A stretch of DNA of 64,000 nucleotides from assembly GCF_900116365.1 (NCBI RefSeq), contig NZ_FPAG01000007.1, forward strand, positions 1-64,000, written 5' to 3'. Shown piece after piece: positions 30,208 through 39,163 of this stretch. The notes below the pieces were generated by a model. That model was not told the DNA's origin, ran no database searches, and was given only the letters and a program-made list of their open reading frames with translations. Within the stretch, counting starts at the first letter, position 1. The number at the start of each line of letters is the position of its first letter. The DNA comes from Zhouia amylolytica. Lineage in GTDB: Bacteria; Bacteroidota; Bacteroidia; Flavobacteriales; Flavobacteriaceae. The position numbers and the translations under genes are program-made.

Positions 30208-30900
30208 TTAATTACAGGCCTGCCACAATGGATCGTTTGGAAGCGGAGCAATAATTGAAACAGGTTCTTTCTTTACCGGATGAACAAAACTTAGTTTTCT
30301 TGCATGTAAATGGATACTGGCATCTGGATTACTTCTGTTAAAACCATATTTAAGGTCTCCTTTAATTGGACAACCAATTGCTGAAAGTTGACTTCTTATT
30401 TGATGATGTCGACCAGTTTCCAAATCTATTTCTAATAAATAGTAATTATCGAGCTCTTTGATGACTTTGTAATGCAGTACGGCCTTTTTACTGTCAGGTA
30501 CCTCATTAAGGTGAGCATAGGATTTATTTTGTTTGGAGTTTCTAACCATCCAATGAGTCAAGGTGTCCTGGGTGTGGGGAGGTTTATTTTTTACCAATGC
30601 CCAATATGTTTTACTTGCTTCTTTAGATGCAAAAAGTTTATTTAAGCGAGGTAAGGCCTTTGATGTTCTTGCAAATAAAACAATACCGGTAGTGGGGCGG
30701 TCTAATCGGTGTACCACTCCTAAATAAACATTTCCTGGTTTATTGTATTTTTCTTTTAAGTAATCTTTTACAATGTCACTGAGAGGTGTATCGCCCGTTT
30801 TATCACCTTGTACAATATCACCGGCTCTTTTGTTTATAACTACAATATGATTGTCTTCGAAGAGTACCTGAAGGTTCTTTTTGTTTGATATTTTTTTCAA
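30208..30900 (-). CDS. RluA-family RNA pseudouridine synthase
   Basis: The 230-residue enzyme has the active-site block VVHRLDRPTTGIVLFARTSKA, whose Asp attacks the uridine, and the later LETGRHHQIRSQLSAIGCPI. There is no separate S4 domain, so it resembles the short RluA branch. It modifies uridine in rRNA or tRNA in the cytoplasm; the target cannot be told. The start is TTG at 30900, since no ATG exists before the conserved domain and the frame is closed just upstream. It follows panB by 22 bases and is probably cotranscribed. Confidence 0.92.
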   Translation of the reverse strand: MKKISNKKNLQVLFEDNHIVVINKRAGDIVQGDKTGDTPLSDIVKDYLKEKYNKPGNVYLGVVHRLDRPTTGIVLFARTSKALPRLNKLFASKEASKTYWALVKNKPPHTQDTLTHWMVRNSKQNKSYAHLNEVPDSKKAVLHYKVIKELDNYYLLEIDLETGRHHQIRSQLSAIGCPIKGDLKYGFNRSNPDASIHLHARKLSFVHPVKKEPVSIIAPLPNDPLWQACN

Positions 30901-30922
30901 GGTGATAAAGGTTGAGAATTAC

Positions 30923-31741
30923 TTAGTATTGTTCATCATCATTAGGGAAGTCCTGATTTTTAACATCAGCAACATATTGTGATACGGCTCCGGTGATTTC
31001 GTCATAGAGGTTCAAATAACGTCTTAAAAATCGAGGACTGAATTCATGGGTAATCCCTAACATGTCATGTATCACTAAAACTTGACCGTCTACTCCATTA
31101 CCCGCACCAATACCAATAATAGGAATGCTTACACTTTGAGCTACTTCTTTCGCCAGATTTGCAGGGATCTTTTCCAGAACAATAGCAAAACAACCAATTT
31201 TTTCCAGGTATTTGGCATCCTCTTTTAATTTTTCAGCTTCCTGATCTTCTTTGGCTCTGACTGTGTAAGTGCCAAATTTATAAATAGATTGCGGAGTTAA
31301 GCCCAAATGGCCCATAACCGGGATCCCTGCGTTTAAAATTCGCTTAATAGATTCTTTAATTTCTTTACCTCCTTCAAGTTTTACTGCATGTGCGCCACTT
31401 TCTTTCATGATACGGATTGCTGATCGCAAGGCTTCTTTTGGGTCGCTTTGATAACTACCAAAAGGTAAATCGACCACAACCAGGGCTCTATCTATTGCTC
31501 GAATTACCGAACTGGCATGATATATCATTTGGTCGAGAGTGATGGGGAGCGTTGTTTCATGTCCTGCCATAACATTACTTGCTGAGTCTCCTACTAAAAC
31601 TACATCGATTCCTGCTGCGTCGACCATTTTGGCCATACTATAGTCATATGCAGTTAACATGGATATTTTTTCTCCATGTTTTTTCATATCGACAAGTGAT
31701 TTTACGGTAACTCTTTTGTATTCTTTTTTAGCTACAGACAT
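30923..31741 (-). CDS. panB: 3-methyl-2-oxobutanoate hydroxymethyltransferase
   Basis: The 272-residue protein has [34 protein letters not shown] (metal-binding Asp), [16 protein letters not shown] and [21 protein letters not shown], the full PanB pattern. It transfers a hydroxymethyl group from methylenetetrahydrofolate to 2-ketoisovalerate, the first step of pantothenate and CoA synthesis. The substrate is shared with the nearby LeuA enzyme. It is divergent from the NTF2-like gene and leads a two-gene unit with the pseudouridine synthase. Length is normal. Confidence 0.96.
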   Translation of the reverse strand: MSVAKKEYKRVTVKSLVDMKKHGEKISMLTAYDYSMAKMVDAAGIDVVLVGDSASNVMAGHETTLPITLDQMIYHASSVIRAIDRALVVVDLPFGSYQSDPKEALRSAIRIMKESGAHAVKLEGGKEIKESIKRILNAGIPVMGHLGLTPQSIYKFGTYTVRAKEDQEAEKLKEDAKYLEKIGCFAIVLEKIPANLAKEVAQSVSIPIIGIGAGNGVDGQVLVIHDMLGITHEFSPRFLRRYLNLYDEITGAVSQYVADVKNQDFPNDDEQY

Positions 31742-31847
31742 AATGATTGTTTTTAGAGACAGTAAAAATAATGAGTTTTGTTAAACTTTTCTTTAATCGT
31801 ATCGTTAAATCCTTATTCCTGTTTAACTTTAAAAAAAATAAACTTCC

Positions 31848-32303
31848 ATGTTACGTTTTATACTATTGGTTTTGTTGTTCTTAACTCAAATGGTTTTTGG
31901 GCAACGTTCTACAGACGAAGCTGCAGTAAAGGAAACAATTGATGAGTTTTTTACTGGTTTTCACCAACAAGATTCGATTCAAATAAAAGCAACGGTGTTC
32001 AATCCGGTGATGCAAACTATAGGAAAGAGTAAAGAAGGTCTGACTTTGGTTAGAACAGAAACTTTTTCTAATTTCTTAAAATCAATTGTATCTATTCCTG
32101 AAGACAAGGTGTATCAAGAGAAGTTATTGGGCTATGAGATTAAGATTGACGGAGACATGGCTCACGCCTGGACTCCGTACGAATTTTGGCTAAATGATGA
32201 ATTTAGTCATTGTGGTGTCAATTCTTTTCAATTGGTTCGCAAGGATGACGACTGGAAAATTATATACATAGTTGACACCAGGAGGAGGGAAGGGTGTCAG
32301 TAA
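31848..32303 (+). CDS. Secreted NTF2-like (SnoaL-type) protein
   Basis: The 151-residue protein has a signal peptide ending MVFGQ. The mature part, DEAAVKETIDEFFTGFHQQDSIQIKATVF, then HAWTPYEFWLNDEFSHCGVNSFQLVRKDDDWKIIYIVDTRR, shows the cone-like NTF2 fold: an N-terminal helix, a helix with the small-molecule pocket and the last long beta strands. The catalytic or binding role is unknown. It faces the serine deaminase gene, 17 bases apart at the stops. Confidence 0.75.
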   Translation: MLRFILLVLLFLTQMVFGQRSTDEAAVKETIDEFFTGFHQQDSIQIKATVFNPVMQTIGKSKEGLTLVRTETFSNFLKSIVSIPEDKVYQEKLLGYEIKIDGDMAHAWTPYEFWLNDEFSHCGVNSFQLVRKDDDWKIIYIVDTRRREGCQ

Positions 32304-32320
32304 ACAATTTTTTTAAAATA

Positions 32321-33745
32321 TTAGCAATCACTCAGGTTAACTCCTACAGCCAGGCCTCCTTCAGAGGTTTCTTTATATTTTGAATTCATATCCTTAGCGG
32401 TTTCCCACATGGTATTGACAACTTTGTCTAAAGGGACTTTTGCATTCTTAGGATCTGTATCCATGGCTAACTCGGCGGCATTAATTGCCTTAATGGCTCC
32501 CATAGCATTTCGCTCAATACATGGTACTTGTACCAGTCCTGCAATAGGGTCGCAAGTTAATCCCAAATGGTGTTCCATGGCAATCTCAGCAGCAATCAGA
32601 ACTTGCTCAGGTGTTCCACCCATTAACTCCGTAAGTCCGGCAGCAGCCATGGCAGAGGATACTCCTATTTCGGCCTGACATCCTCCCATGGCAGCAGAAA
32701 TAGTAGCACCTTTTTTAAATATACTGCCAATTTCTCCTGCTACTAGCAAAAATTGTTTGATATCATCGAAGTTGGCATCGTGATTTTCGATAACCATATA
32801 ATACATCAATACCGCAGGTATAACTCCTGCGCTCCCATTTGTTGGGGCGGTTACAACCCGACCCAAAGAAGCATTAACCTCATTAACTGCAATCGCGAAA
32901 CAGCTAACCCATTTAATGATTTGACGGAATTTAACCTCTGTATCACGAATTGCATAAATCCATTCTACGGGGTTGTTATATGGTTTTTCACTGATGAGTT
33001 TTTGATGTATATCGTAAGCTCTTCTTCTTACATTCAGACCGCCGGGTAGGGTGCCTTCCGTATGGCAACCAGTATACATGCATTCTAACATGGTATCCCA
33101 CACCCGATTCAATTCTCTGTCAATTTCATCATCGCTTCTTAGCGACTGCTCATTTTCCAAAACTATTTCTGAAATAGTTTTGTTGTACTTTTCGCAGTGC
33201 GCCAGAAGTTCAGTAGCTTTTTGGATAGGATGAGGAAAGGTTTTAAAGGTAGCCAGGTTTTCTTTGGCATGAGTCCGTTCTTCCTTAACCACAAAGCCTC
33301 CACCTATTGAATAGTAGGTTTCACTATGTTGTGAACCTTCATGTGTGGTAGCTTCAAAAGTTAGTCCATTGGCATGAAAAGGTAAAAATTCTCTATGAAA
33401 AATAATTTGATTTTTTGGATCAAATTCTATTGTTCTTTTCCCTCCAAAATCGATGGTGTGCCCATCTTCGATTTCTTTTATGATGGCGTTAATGTTTTCA
33501 ACCGGAACATATTCAGGATCGGCACCAGCCAATCCGAGCATAATAGCCAAGTCGGTGGCATGTCCTTTTCCGGTTAGGGACAGGGAGCCATAAACATGAA
33601 CTTTTATTGCATTCACTTTTTCAAACAGACCTTCTTCCTGTAGTTCTGAAATCCACCTTTCGGCTGCTCTCCAGGGTCCTAAAGTATGCGAGCTGGAAGG
33701 GCCAACTCCAATTTTAAGCATATCAAAAACGCTAATACACTCCAT
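32321..33745 (-). CDS. sdaA: L-serine ammonia-lyase, single-chain iron-sulfur type
   Basis: The 474-residue protein combines the beta domain (about 1-155, [19 protein letters not shown]) and the alpha domain (about 185-470, [45 protein letters not shown]). Cysteines in CTGCHTEG, GCQAE and CDPIAG-VPC are candidates for the 4Fe-4S cluster. It converts L-serine to pyruvate and ammonia in the cytoplasm. It is divergent from dnaK, and the 221-base gap carries promoters for both. Confidence 0.95.
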   Translation of the reverse strand: MECISVFDMLKIGVGPSSSHTLGPWRAAERWISELQEEGLFEKVNAIKVHVYGSLSLTGKGHATDLAIMLGLAGADPEYVPVENINAIIKEIEDGHTIDFGGKRTIEFDPKNQIIFHREFLPFHANGLTFEATTHEGSQHSETYYSIGGGFVVKEERTHAKENLATFKTFPHPIQKATELLAHCEKYNKTISEIVLENEQSLRSDDEIDRELNRVWDTMLECMYTGCHTEGTLPGGLNVRRRAYDIHQKLISEKPYNNPVEWIYAIRDTEVKFRQIIKWVSCFAIAVNEVNASLGRVVTAPTNGSAGVIPAVLMYYMVIENHDANFDDIKQFLLVAGEIGSIFKKGATISAAMGGCQAEIGVSSAMAAAGLTELMGGTPEQVLIAAEIAMEHHLGLTCDPIAGLVQVPCIERNAMGAIKAINAAELAMDTDPKNAKVPLDKVVNTMWETAKDMNSKYKETSEGGLAVGVNLSDC

Positions 33746-33868
33746 TCACGAAATCGTTTTAGAATTTGGCAAATATACATTTTGTTGTAAAAGTAACTAA
33801 AGAGAATATTAAATAGTTTACAATCATTTTTTCTTTCAATGAAGATATTTCAGGTATAAAAAACATTT

Positions 33869-33883
33869 ATGACAGCTTGTCAT
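33869..33883 (+). promoter_or_regulatory. Perfect palindrome upstream of dnaK
   Basis: ATGACA-GCT-TGTCAT lies 84 bases upstream of the dnaK ATG and directly before ATTTTGC, which resembles a TAnnTTTG -7 element one base short. It may be an operator for stress control of dnaK. It is not the CIRCE element (TTAGCACTC-N9-GAGTGCTAA) that HrcA binds. Confidence 0.4.
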
Positions 33884-33966
33884 ATTTTGCGTAATGGCAT
33901 AGTCATTGACATATACAGAGCGAAACATTAAAAGAATTTTCAACACAATTTAGAAAATATAAGAAC

Positions 33967-35877
33967 ATGAGTAAAATTATTGGAATTGACTTAGGAACAA
34001 CCAACTCTTGTGTTTCGGTGATGGAAGGTAACGAACCTGTAGTTATACCAAACGCAGAGGGTAAGCGAACTACACCATCTGTGATTGCTTTTGTTGAAGG
34101 AGGCGAAATAAAAGTTGGTGATCCTGCAAAGCGTCAAGCTGTAACAAACCCGCATAAGACTATTTATTCGATCAAGCGTTTTATGGGGAATAAGTTTGAT
34201 GAATCAAAGAAAGAAGTAGCGCGTGTACCGTATAAGGTAGTTAATGGAGATAATACGCCAAGAGTAGACATTGATGGTCGTTTATATACACCACAGGAGT
34301 TATCGGCTATGATTCTTCAAAAAATGAAGAAGACTGCAGAAGACTATCTTGGTCAGGATGTAAGTGAAGCTGTTATTACAGTTCCTGCATATTTTAATGA
34401 CTCACAGCGTCAGGCTACAAAAGAAGCAGGTGAAATTGCAGGATTAAAAGTACGCCGTATTATTAACGAGCCGACTGCAGCTGCTTTAGCCTATGGTTTA
34501 GATAAGAAATCAACGGATCAAAAGATTGTAGTTTTTGACTTTGGTGGAGGTACGCATGACGTTTCTATCCTCGAATTGGGAGATGGTGTATTTGAAGTAC
34601 TTTCTACTGACGGAGATACCCACTTAGGTGGAGATGATGTAGATGAAACTATTATCAATTGGTTGGCAGAAGAGTTTAAAGCAGAAGAAGATATAGATTT
34701 AAGAAAAGATCCGATGGCGCTTCAACGTTTGAAAGAAGCTGCGGAAAAAGCTAAAATTGAGCTTTCTTCTTCATCTCAAACTGAAATTAACTTGCCATAT
34801 GTAACTGCTACGGCTTCGGGACCAAAACACCTGGTAAAGACATTAACACGATCTAAATTCGAACAATTAATCGATGAAATCGTAAAAAGAACTATTAAGC
34901 CTTGTGAATCTGCTCTGAAAAGTGCAGGTATCTCCACTAATGATATTGATGAAGTTATTTTGGTTGGTGGATCTACTCGTATTCCAGCAGTTCAAAAGGC
35001 AGTTGAAGACTTCTTCGGTAAAAAGCCTTCTAAAGGAGTTAACCCAGACGAGGTAGTTGCTGTAGGTGCTGCTATTCAGGGAGGGGTATTAACTGGAGAT
35101 GTTAAAGACGTATTGTTATTGGATGTTACTCCGCTTTCATTAGGTATTGAGACTATGGGAGGTGTAATGACTAAACTTATTGAGGCAAATACGACGATAC
35201 CTTCAAAAAAATCTCAGGTATTCTCAACTGCAGCGGACAATCAGCCTTCGGTAGAAATACATGTGATACAGGGTGAACGTCCAATGGCACAAGATAATAA
35301 GACTATCGGGCGATTCCACCTGGATGGTATTCCACCAGCACCAAGAGGTGTTCCTCAAATTGAAGTAACATTTGATATTGATGCTAACGGTATCATTCAC
35401 GTAACCGCTCAGGATAAGGCTACCGGTAAGAAACAGGATATTAGAATCGAGGCTTCATCTGGATTAACAGAAGAGGAAATCGAAAAAATGAAGCAAGAAG
35501 CTGAAGCTAACGCAGAAGCTGACAAGGCTGCTAAGGAAAAAGTAGATAAGCTGAATGAGGCAGATGCAATGATTTTCCAAACGGATAAGCAATTAAAAGA
35601 CTTCGGAGATAAGCTTTCTGATGATAAGAAGAAGCCAATTGAAGATGCTTTAGAAGAATTGAAAAAAGCTTATGAGTCTAAGGATGTTGAAACCATCCAG
35701 CCAGCTTTGGATAAAATAAATGAAGCCTGGAAAAATGCTTCTGAAGAGTTGTATAAAGCTCAGGCAGAATCACAACAGGCTGAAGGTGGTGCTCAACAAG
35801 GCCCATCAGCAGGAGCAGCTTCTGGATCTAAAGAATCAGATGATGTTCAGGATGTAGATTTTGAGGAAGTAAAATAA
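33967..35877 (+). CDS. dnaK: Chaperone DnaK (Hsp70)
   Basis: The 636-residue protein has the Hsp70 signature [36 protein letters not shown] and [14 protein letters not shown] in the ATPase domain (about 1-383). The linker is [19 protein letters not shown], followed by the substrate-binding domain and a lid. The tail ends [11 protein letters not shown], as in other bacterial DnaKs. It folds and protects proteins in the cytoplasm with DnaJ and GrpE, neither of which is adjacent here. It is a single-gene unit with a bidirectional terminator downstream. Confidence 0.98.
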   Translation: MSKIIGIDLGTTNSCVSVMEGNEPVVIPNAEGKRTTPSVIAFVEGGEIKVGDPAKRQAVTNPHKTIYSIKRFMGNKFDESKKEVARVPYKVVNGDNTPRVDIDGRLYTPQELSAMILQKMKKTAEDYLGQDVSEAVITVPAYFNDSQRQATKEAGEIAGLKVRRIINEPTAAALAYGLDKKSTDQKIVVFDFGGGTHDVSILELGDGVFEVLSTDGDTHLGGDDVDETIINWLAEEFKAEEDIDLRKDPMALQRLKEAAEKAKIELSSSSQTEINLPYVTATASGPKHLVKTLTRSKFEQLIDEIVKRTIKPCESALKSAGISTNDIDEVILVGGSTRIPAVQKAVEDFFGKKPSKGVNPDEVVAVGAAIQGGVLTGDVKDVLLLDVTPLSLGIETMGGVMTKLIEANTTIPSKKSQVFSTAADNQPSVEIHVIQGERPMAQDNKTIGRFHLDGIPPAPRGVPQIEVTFDIDANGIIHVTAQDKATGKKQDIRIEASSGLTEEEIEKMKQEAEANAEADKAAKEKVDKLNEADAMIFQTDKQLKDFGDKLSDDKKKPIEDALEELKKAYESKDVETIQPALDKINEAWKNASEELYKAQAESQQAEGGAQQGPSAGAASGSKESDDVQDVDFEEVK

Positions 35878-35893
35878 ATTTCTTCCATCTTAT

Positions 35894-35925
35894 AAAAAAA
35901 AGCGACCTCAGGGTCGCTTTTTTTA
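35894..35925. terminator. Bidirectional terminator between dnaK and PepSY-like gene
   Basis: AGCGACC (35901-35907) pairs with GGTCGCT (35912-35918). The stem is extended by eight A before and seven T after, so it works on both strands. It lies 17 bases after the dnaK stop and 15 bases beyond the convergent minus-strand gene. Confidence 0.9.
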
Positions 35926-35939
35926 TGTTTTTAGATTGA

Positions 35940-36449
35940 TTAAATGATATTCCCGTAGGTGTCGACTACTAAATTTTTCTTTTGATTATCCTTACGTAGT
36001 TGAATTCTATATTGTTTTTTGGTGTCCTTGTCTACATAATATGAAACCAAGTAAATATCTTTATGTAACGTCCATCCCGGATATTTCTGATATACAGAAT
36101 TTCTTATAGCCGGAGGTAATAGTACATTTTTGAATTTCTCATAAGATCTTACAATTTTACCCTCTTCATCAAAAGTGGCAATAATCATACTATTAGTATG
36201 CTCGAAAAACACTTTATACGAATCGTATTCATCATCAAATAGGTCAGATTCTGTAATGTCATAACTGGCAACTTTGTGCTGCATGTCTTTAACATTCTCC
36301 GGAGAGTTATTGTCTAATACATCTTTTAAATAAGTGGTGTTTATTGGTGTTGCCGATACGGTAACACTTTCCAGTTCAACTTGTCCTACCTGAGAATATC
36401 CTACGTTTATAAAGGCCATAGCTAGTATAGCCATCAACATCTTTTTCAT
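35940..36449 (-). CDS. Secreted PepSY-like/BLIP-like protein of unknown function
   Basis: The 169-residue protein has a signal peptide ending NVGYSQ. The C-terminal half (about 85-165) reads MIIATFDEEGKIVRSYEKFKN, then LPPAIRNSVYQKYPGWTLHKD and RKDNQKKNLVVDTYGNI. This pattern occurs in small secreted Bacteroidota proteins with a PepSY- or BLIP-like fold. No catalytic residues are visible. It is a lone gene on the minus strand, sharing the terminator with dnaK, and the function is unknown. Confidence 0.7.
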   Translation of the reverse strand: MKKMLMAILAMAFINVGYSQVGQVELESVTVSATPINTTYLKDVLDNNSPENVKDMQHKVASYDITESDLFDDEYDSYKVFFEHTNSMIIATFDEEGKIVRSYEKFKNVLLPPAIRNSVYQKYPGWTLHKDIYLVSYYVDKDTKKQYRIQLRKDNQKKNLVVDTYGNII

Positions 36450-36650
36450 AATGATATGTTTTAATGGTTAAAAATAATGTTAAGCTAGAGGAGGGAATAG
36501 CACTTTATTAATACTGCTGATCATTAGTATTTTGCTACTTAAATTTACGAATTTAAGGGTTCAAGTTTTGCTACTTAGGTATCAGATCTGGCTATTTTGT
36601 GAAAAGTTTTAGAAAATAGGATCATTTTCATAATAAAATCTAAAACAAGC

Positions 36651-37364
36651 CTATTTGTTAGATTCTGTTATTTTAATGAGAGCTTCAATGTTATTGATTG
36701 TAATGTGTTTTCTTGTAATATCAATGATACCTTCTTCTCTTAAATGTTGCAGTTGTCTGTTAACGACAGCTCTTGTAGTTCCAATCATTCCAGCAAGTTC
36801 ATCATGAGATAAATCACTGATTCCATCAATGGTATTGGATTTTTTATTCGAATGGTTCAGTAATAGTTTCGCTAATCTGGTAGAAGTGTCTTCGAGGCTA
36901 ACATCAATGACATAATTTTCTAAGGTTCTGATTTGTTTTGTCAGGTATGTCAATAAATTTTGAGTGAAGCCCGGATTCTTATCTATCCAGGTTTTCATAT
37001 TTACTATAGGTATGCACAAGACTTTTAATTCGTCTAAAGTTTCATAGTAAACATGATGCTCTTGATTGTCTAATAGTGAAAGTACATCAAACATATCTCC
37101 TTTTCTTAACATGAATAAGGTTAAATGCCTGTTGTTGGATCCGTTTGTCTTATATATTTTAAGTCTTCCGGATATGATAATGTGAAATTTGTAAAGTGCT
37201 CTTTTGCAGTCAATAATACAGGTTTTTTTAGGCCATTCTTCTGCCGATCCAAGCTGTAAAAGGTTGTTCAGTTCACTATCGCTTACTGTGTTTAGGAGTG
37301 GGTTCTCTCTTAGAGAATCTAGATATTTCTGATATGTTTTAAAACCACTTTCCATATACCACAT
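36651..37364 (-). CDS. Crp/Fnr-family transcriptional regulator
   Basis: The 237-residue protein has a cyclic-nucleotide-binding-type beta roll (about 25-135, LYKFHIIISGRLKIYKTNGS, LTLFMLRKGDMFDVLSLL), a dimerisation helix and a Crp-type winged helix (about 170-230, SHDELAGMIGTTRAVVNRQLQHLREEG). The recognition helix is TTRAVVNRQLQHL. It has no Fnr-like cysteine cluster. It is divergent from the menaquinone cluster across a 245-base gap that contains an ATAAC-N7-GTTAT repeat (37376-37392), a weak candidate for its own operator. Its targets are unknown. Confidence 0.88.
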   Translation of the reverse strand: MWYMESGFKTYQKYLDSLRENPLLNTVSDSELNNLLQLGSAEEWPKKTCIIDCKRALYKFHIIISGRLKIYKTNGSNNRHLTLFMLRKGDMFDVLSLLDNQEHHVYYETLDELKVLCIPIVNMKTWIDKNPGFTQNLLTYLTKQIRTLENYVIDVSLEDTSTRLAKLLLNHSNKKSNTIDGISDLSHDELAGMIGTTRAVVNRQLQHLREEGIIDITRKHITINNIEALIKITESNK

Positions 37365-37609
37365 AAAAATTACTTATAACATGAAAGGTTATGTGAGAAT
37401 TTGGGTATTGTTTGAGGGCTCTGTTACGTCTTAATACAAATAGACCTATGTTATTTGGAAAGTATTACTTAAATATACGAAAAAATAAGGCTTGTAATGG
37501 CAAAATGTATATTAGGTTGCGTTAGGTCTTTAAAATAAGTCGTTGGATATGACAAAAAATTTAACAATGATGCGGATATTTGTAGTGATTAAATAATATC
37601 AATGATCTA

Positions 37610-38032
37610 ATGGATTTTAATAAAGAAGAAATACTAGCTAAATGCAATGCGATATGTGAAAACACCCTAATGGAAACATTGGAGATAGTGTATACGGATG
37701 TTGGTGATGATTTTCTGGAGGCCAAGATGCCAGTTAATCATAGAGTGCATCAGCCTGATGGAGTACTGCATGGAGGTGCCATGGTAGCATTAGCAGAAAG
37801 TGTGGGTAGTGCGGCTTCAATGGTGTTTCTGAACTCTAAAGATTTTTTTATCAGAGGTATTGAAATTTCAGCTAATCATGTGAAAAGTGTTAAAGAGGGT
37901 GATGTTTATGCAAGAGCAACTGTTCTTCATAAGGGTAGGACCACTCAACTTTGGAACATCCAGATTAGAGACGGCAATGAAAATTTAATTTCTGTGGTAA
38001 AATTAACAACGATCGCATTACCTAAAAAGTAA
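37610..38032 (+). CDS. PaaI-like hotdog thioesterase, likely DHNA-CoA thioesterase
   Basis: The 140-residue protein is a single hotdog domain. HQPDGVLHGGAMVALAESVGSAAS is the usual active-site helix of this family. It opens the menaquinone cluster, 2 bases before menF, so it most likely hydrolyses 1,4-dihydroxy-2-naphthoyl-CoA to DHNA (the MenI role) before MenA acts. The reaction is inferred from context; the sequence by itself only shows an acyl-CoA thioesterase. Confidence 0.85.
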   Translation: MDFNKEEILAKCNAICENTLMETLEIVYTDVGDDFLEAKMPVNHRVHQPDGVLHGGAMVALAESVGSAASMVFLNSKDFFIRGIEISANHVKSVKEGDVYARATVLHKGRTTQLWNIQIRDGNENLISVVKLTTIALPKK

Positions 38033-38034
38033 GG

Positions 38035-39090
38035 ATGATTAGCAATCAAGATCTCTTTAATAAAATACAGCTTCAATTTGATAGACAGCTTCCTTTTGTT
38101 GTTTTCAGAGAACCTTTAGGGAAAACGCTGACCTTAGTTTTGCAGGATACGGATACCCTTGAGCGTTTAAATTCTTTTGAAAAAGAGGGGTTTGTTTTTG
38201 CTCCTTTTGATCATTCAAAAAAAGGTGTACTGTTACATCCGGATACTATTTACGTGTCAGAATATCATGGGTTGAGTGATTCGATGTTTTCCGGATACCA
38301 GAAGGCTGTGGAGGATTCGGGAAAAGAGAATCATGTTAATTTGGTGTCCATGGGGATCGATAAAATTAAGGATGGTTTATTTAGTAAAGTAGTGCTTTCA
38401 AGATTTCAGGAGGTACCATCCAATGATTTAAAGCCACTTGAGGTTTATAACCGGCTACTCAATAGATATAGAAATGCTTTTGCCTACTTTTGGTATCATC
38501 CAAAGGTAGGGATGTGGATGGGAGCAACTCCTGAAACTTTAATTGATATCAAGGGTCAGCATTTTAAAACCATGGCCTTAGCAGGTACTCAAAAGTATAA
38601 TGATTCTGAGGAGGTATGCTGGGGACAAAAGGAATTGGATGAGCAAAAAATTGTAACGGATTTCATTCTGGAAAGTCTAGCTGGTTTATCTGACGACCTT
38701 GAGGTGTCTGAGGTGACAACTATCAGGGCTGGAAATTTATTGCATTTGAAAACAGACATTAGAGGAGAATTGAATAAGAGTTTTGATGTAAAAGATTTGA
38801 TAGAAACATTACATCCGACACCTGCCGTTTGTGGTTATCCTAAAGATCAATCCAATCGCTTTATTTTACAACATGAAAATTACGATCGGAAGTTTTATAC
38901 CGGATACTTGGGCTATTTCAATGGGCAAGAAGAACGTTCTTCATTTTATGTAAATCTCCGATGTATGCAGCTTTTTGAGGATAAAGCAGTTATATATGTA
39001 GGGGGAGGGATTACTCAGGATTCTGACCCTGTTTCAGAATGGGAAGAAACAGTTAATAAAAGCCAAACCATGTTGAATGCACTTGGATAA
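38035..39090 (+). CDS. menF: Isochorismate synthase
   Basis: The 351-residue protein belongs to the chorismate-utilising family. Blocks are FSKVVLSRFQEV, MGATPETLIDIKGQHFKTMALAGT, and the C-terminal LHPTPAVCGYPKDQS and YTGYLGYF, which bind chorismate and magnesium. It converts chorismate to isochorismate, the first step of menaquinone synthesis. Placement directly before menD decides for MenF over the anthranilate and salicylate relatives. It is slightly short for the family, as is usual for Bacteroidota. Confidence 0.93.
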   Translation: MISNQDLFNKIQLQFDRQLPFVVFREPLGKTLTLVLQDTDTLERLNSFEKEGFVFAPFDHSKKGVLLHPDTIYVSEYHGLSDSMFSGYQKAVEDSGKENHVNLVSMGIDKIKDGLFSKVVLSRFQEVPSNDLKPLEVYNRLLNRYRNAFAYFWYHPKVGMWMGATPETLIDIKGQHFKTMALAGTQKYNDSEEVCWGQKELDEQKIVTDFILESLAGLSDDLEVSEVTTIRAGNLLHLKTDIRGELNKSFDVKDLIETLHPTPAVCGYPKDQSNRFILQHENYDRKFYTGYLGYFNGQEERSSFYVNLRCMQLFEDKAVIYVGGGITQDSDPVSEWEETVNKSQTMLNALG

Positions 39091-39163
39091 ATAAGTTTTC
39101 ATTTCCTTCGGTTATCCTATCATTATTGAGTATTTTTACGCGGCAAATGAGACTTCATAGTAC

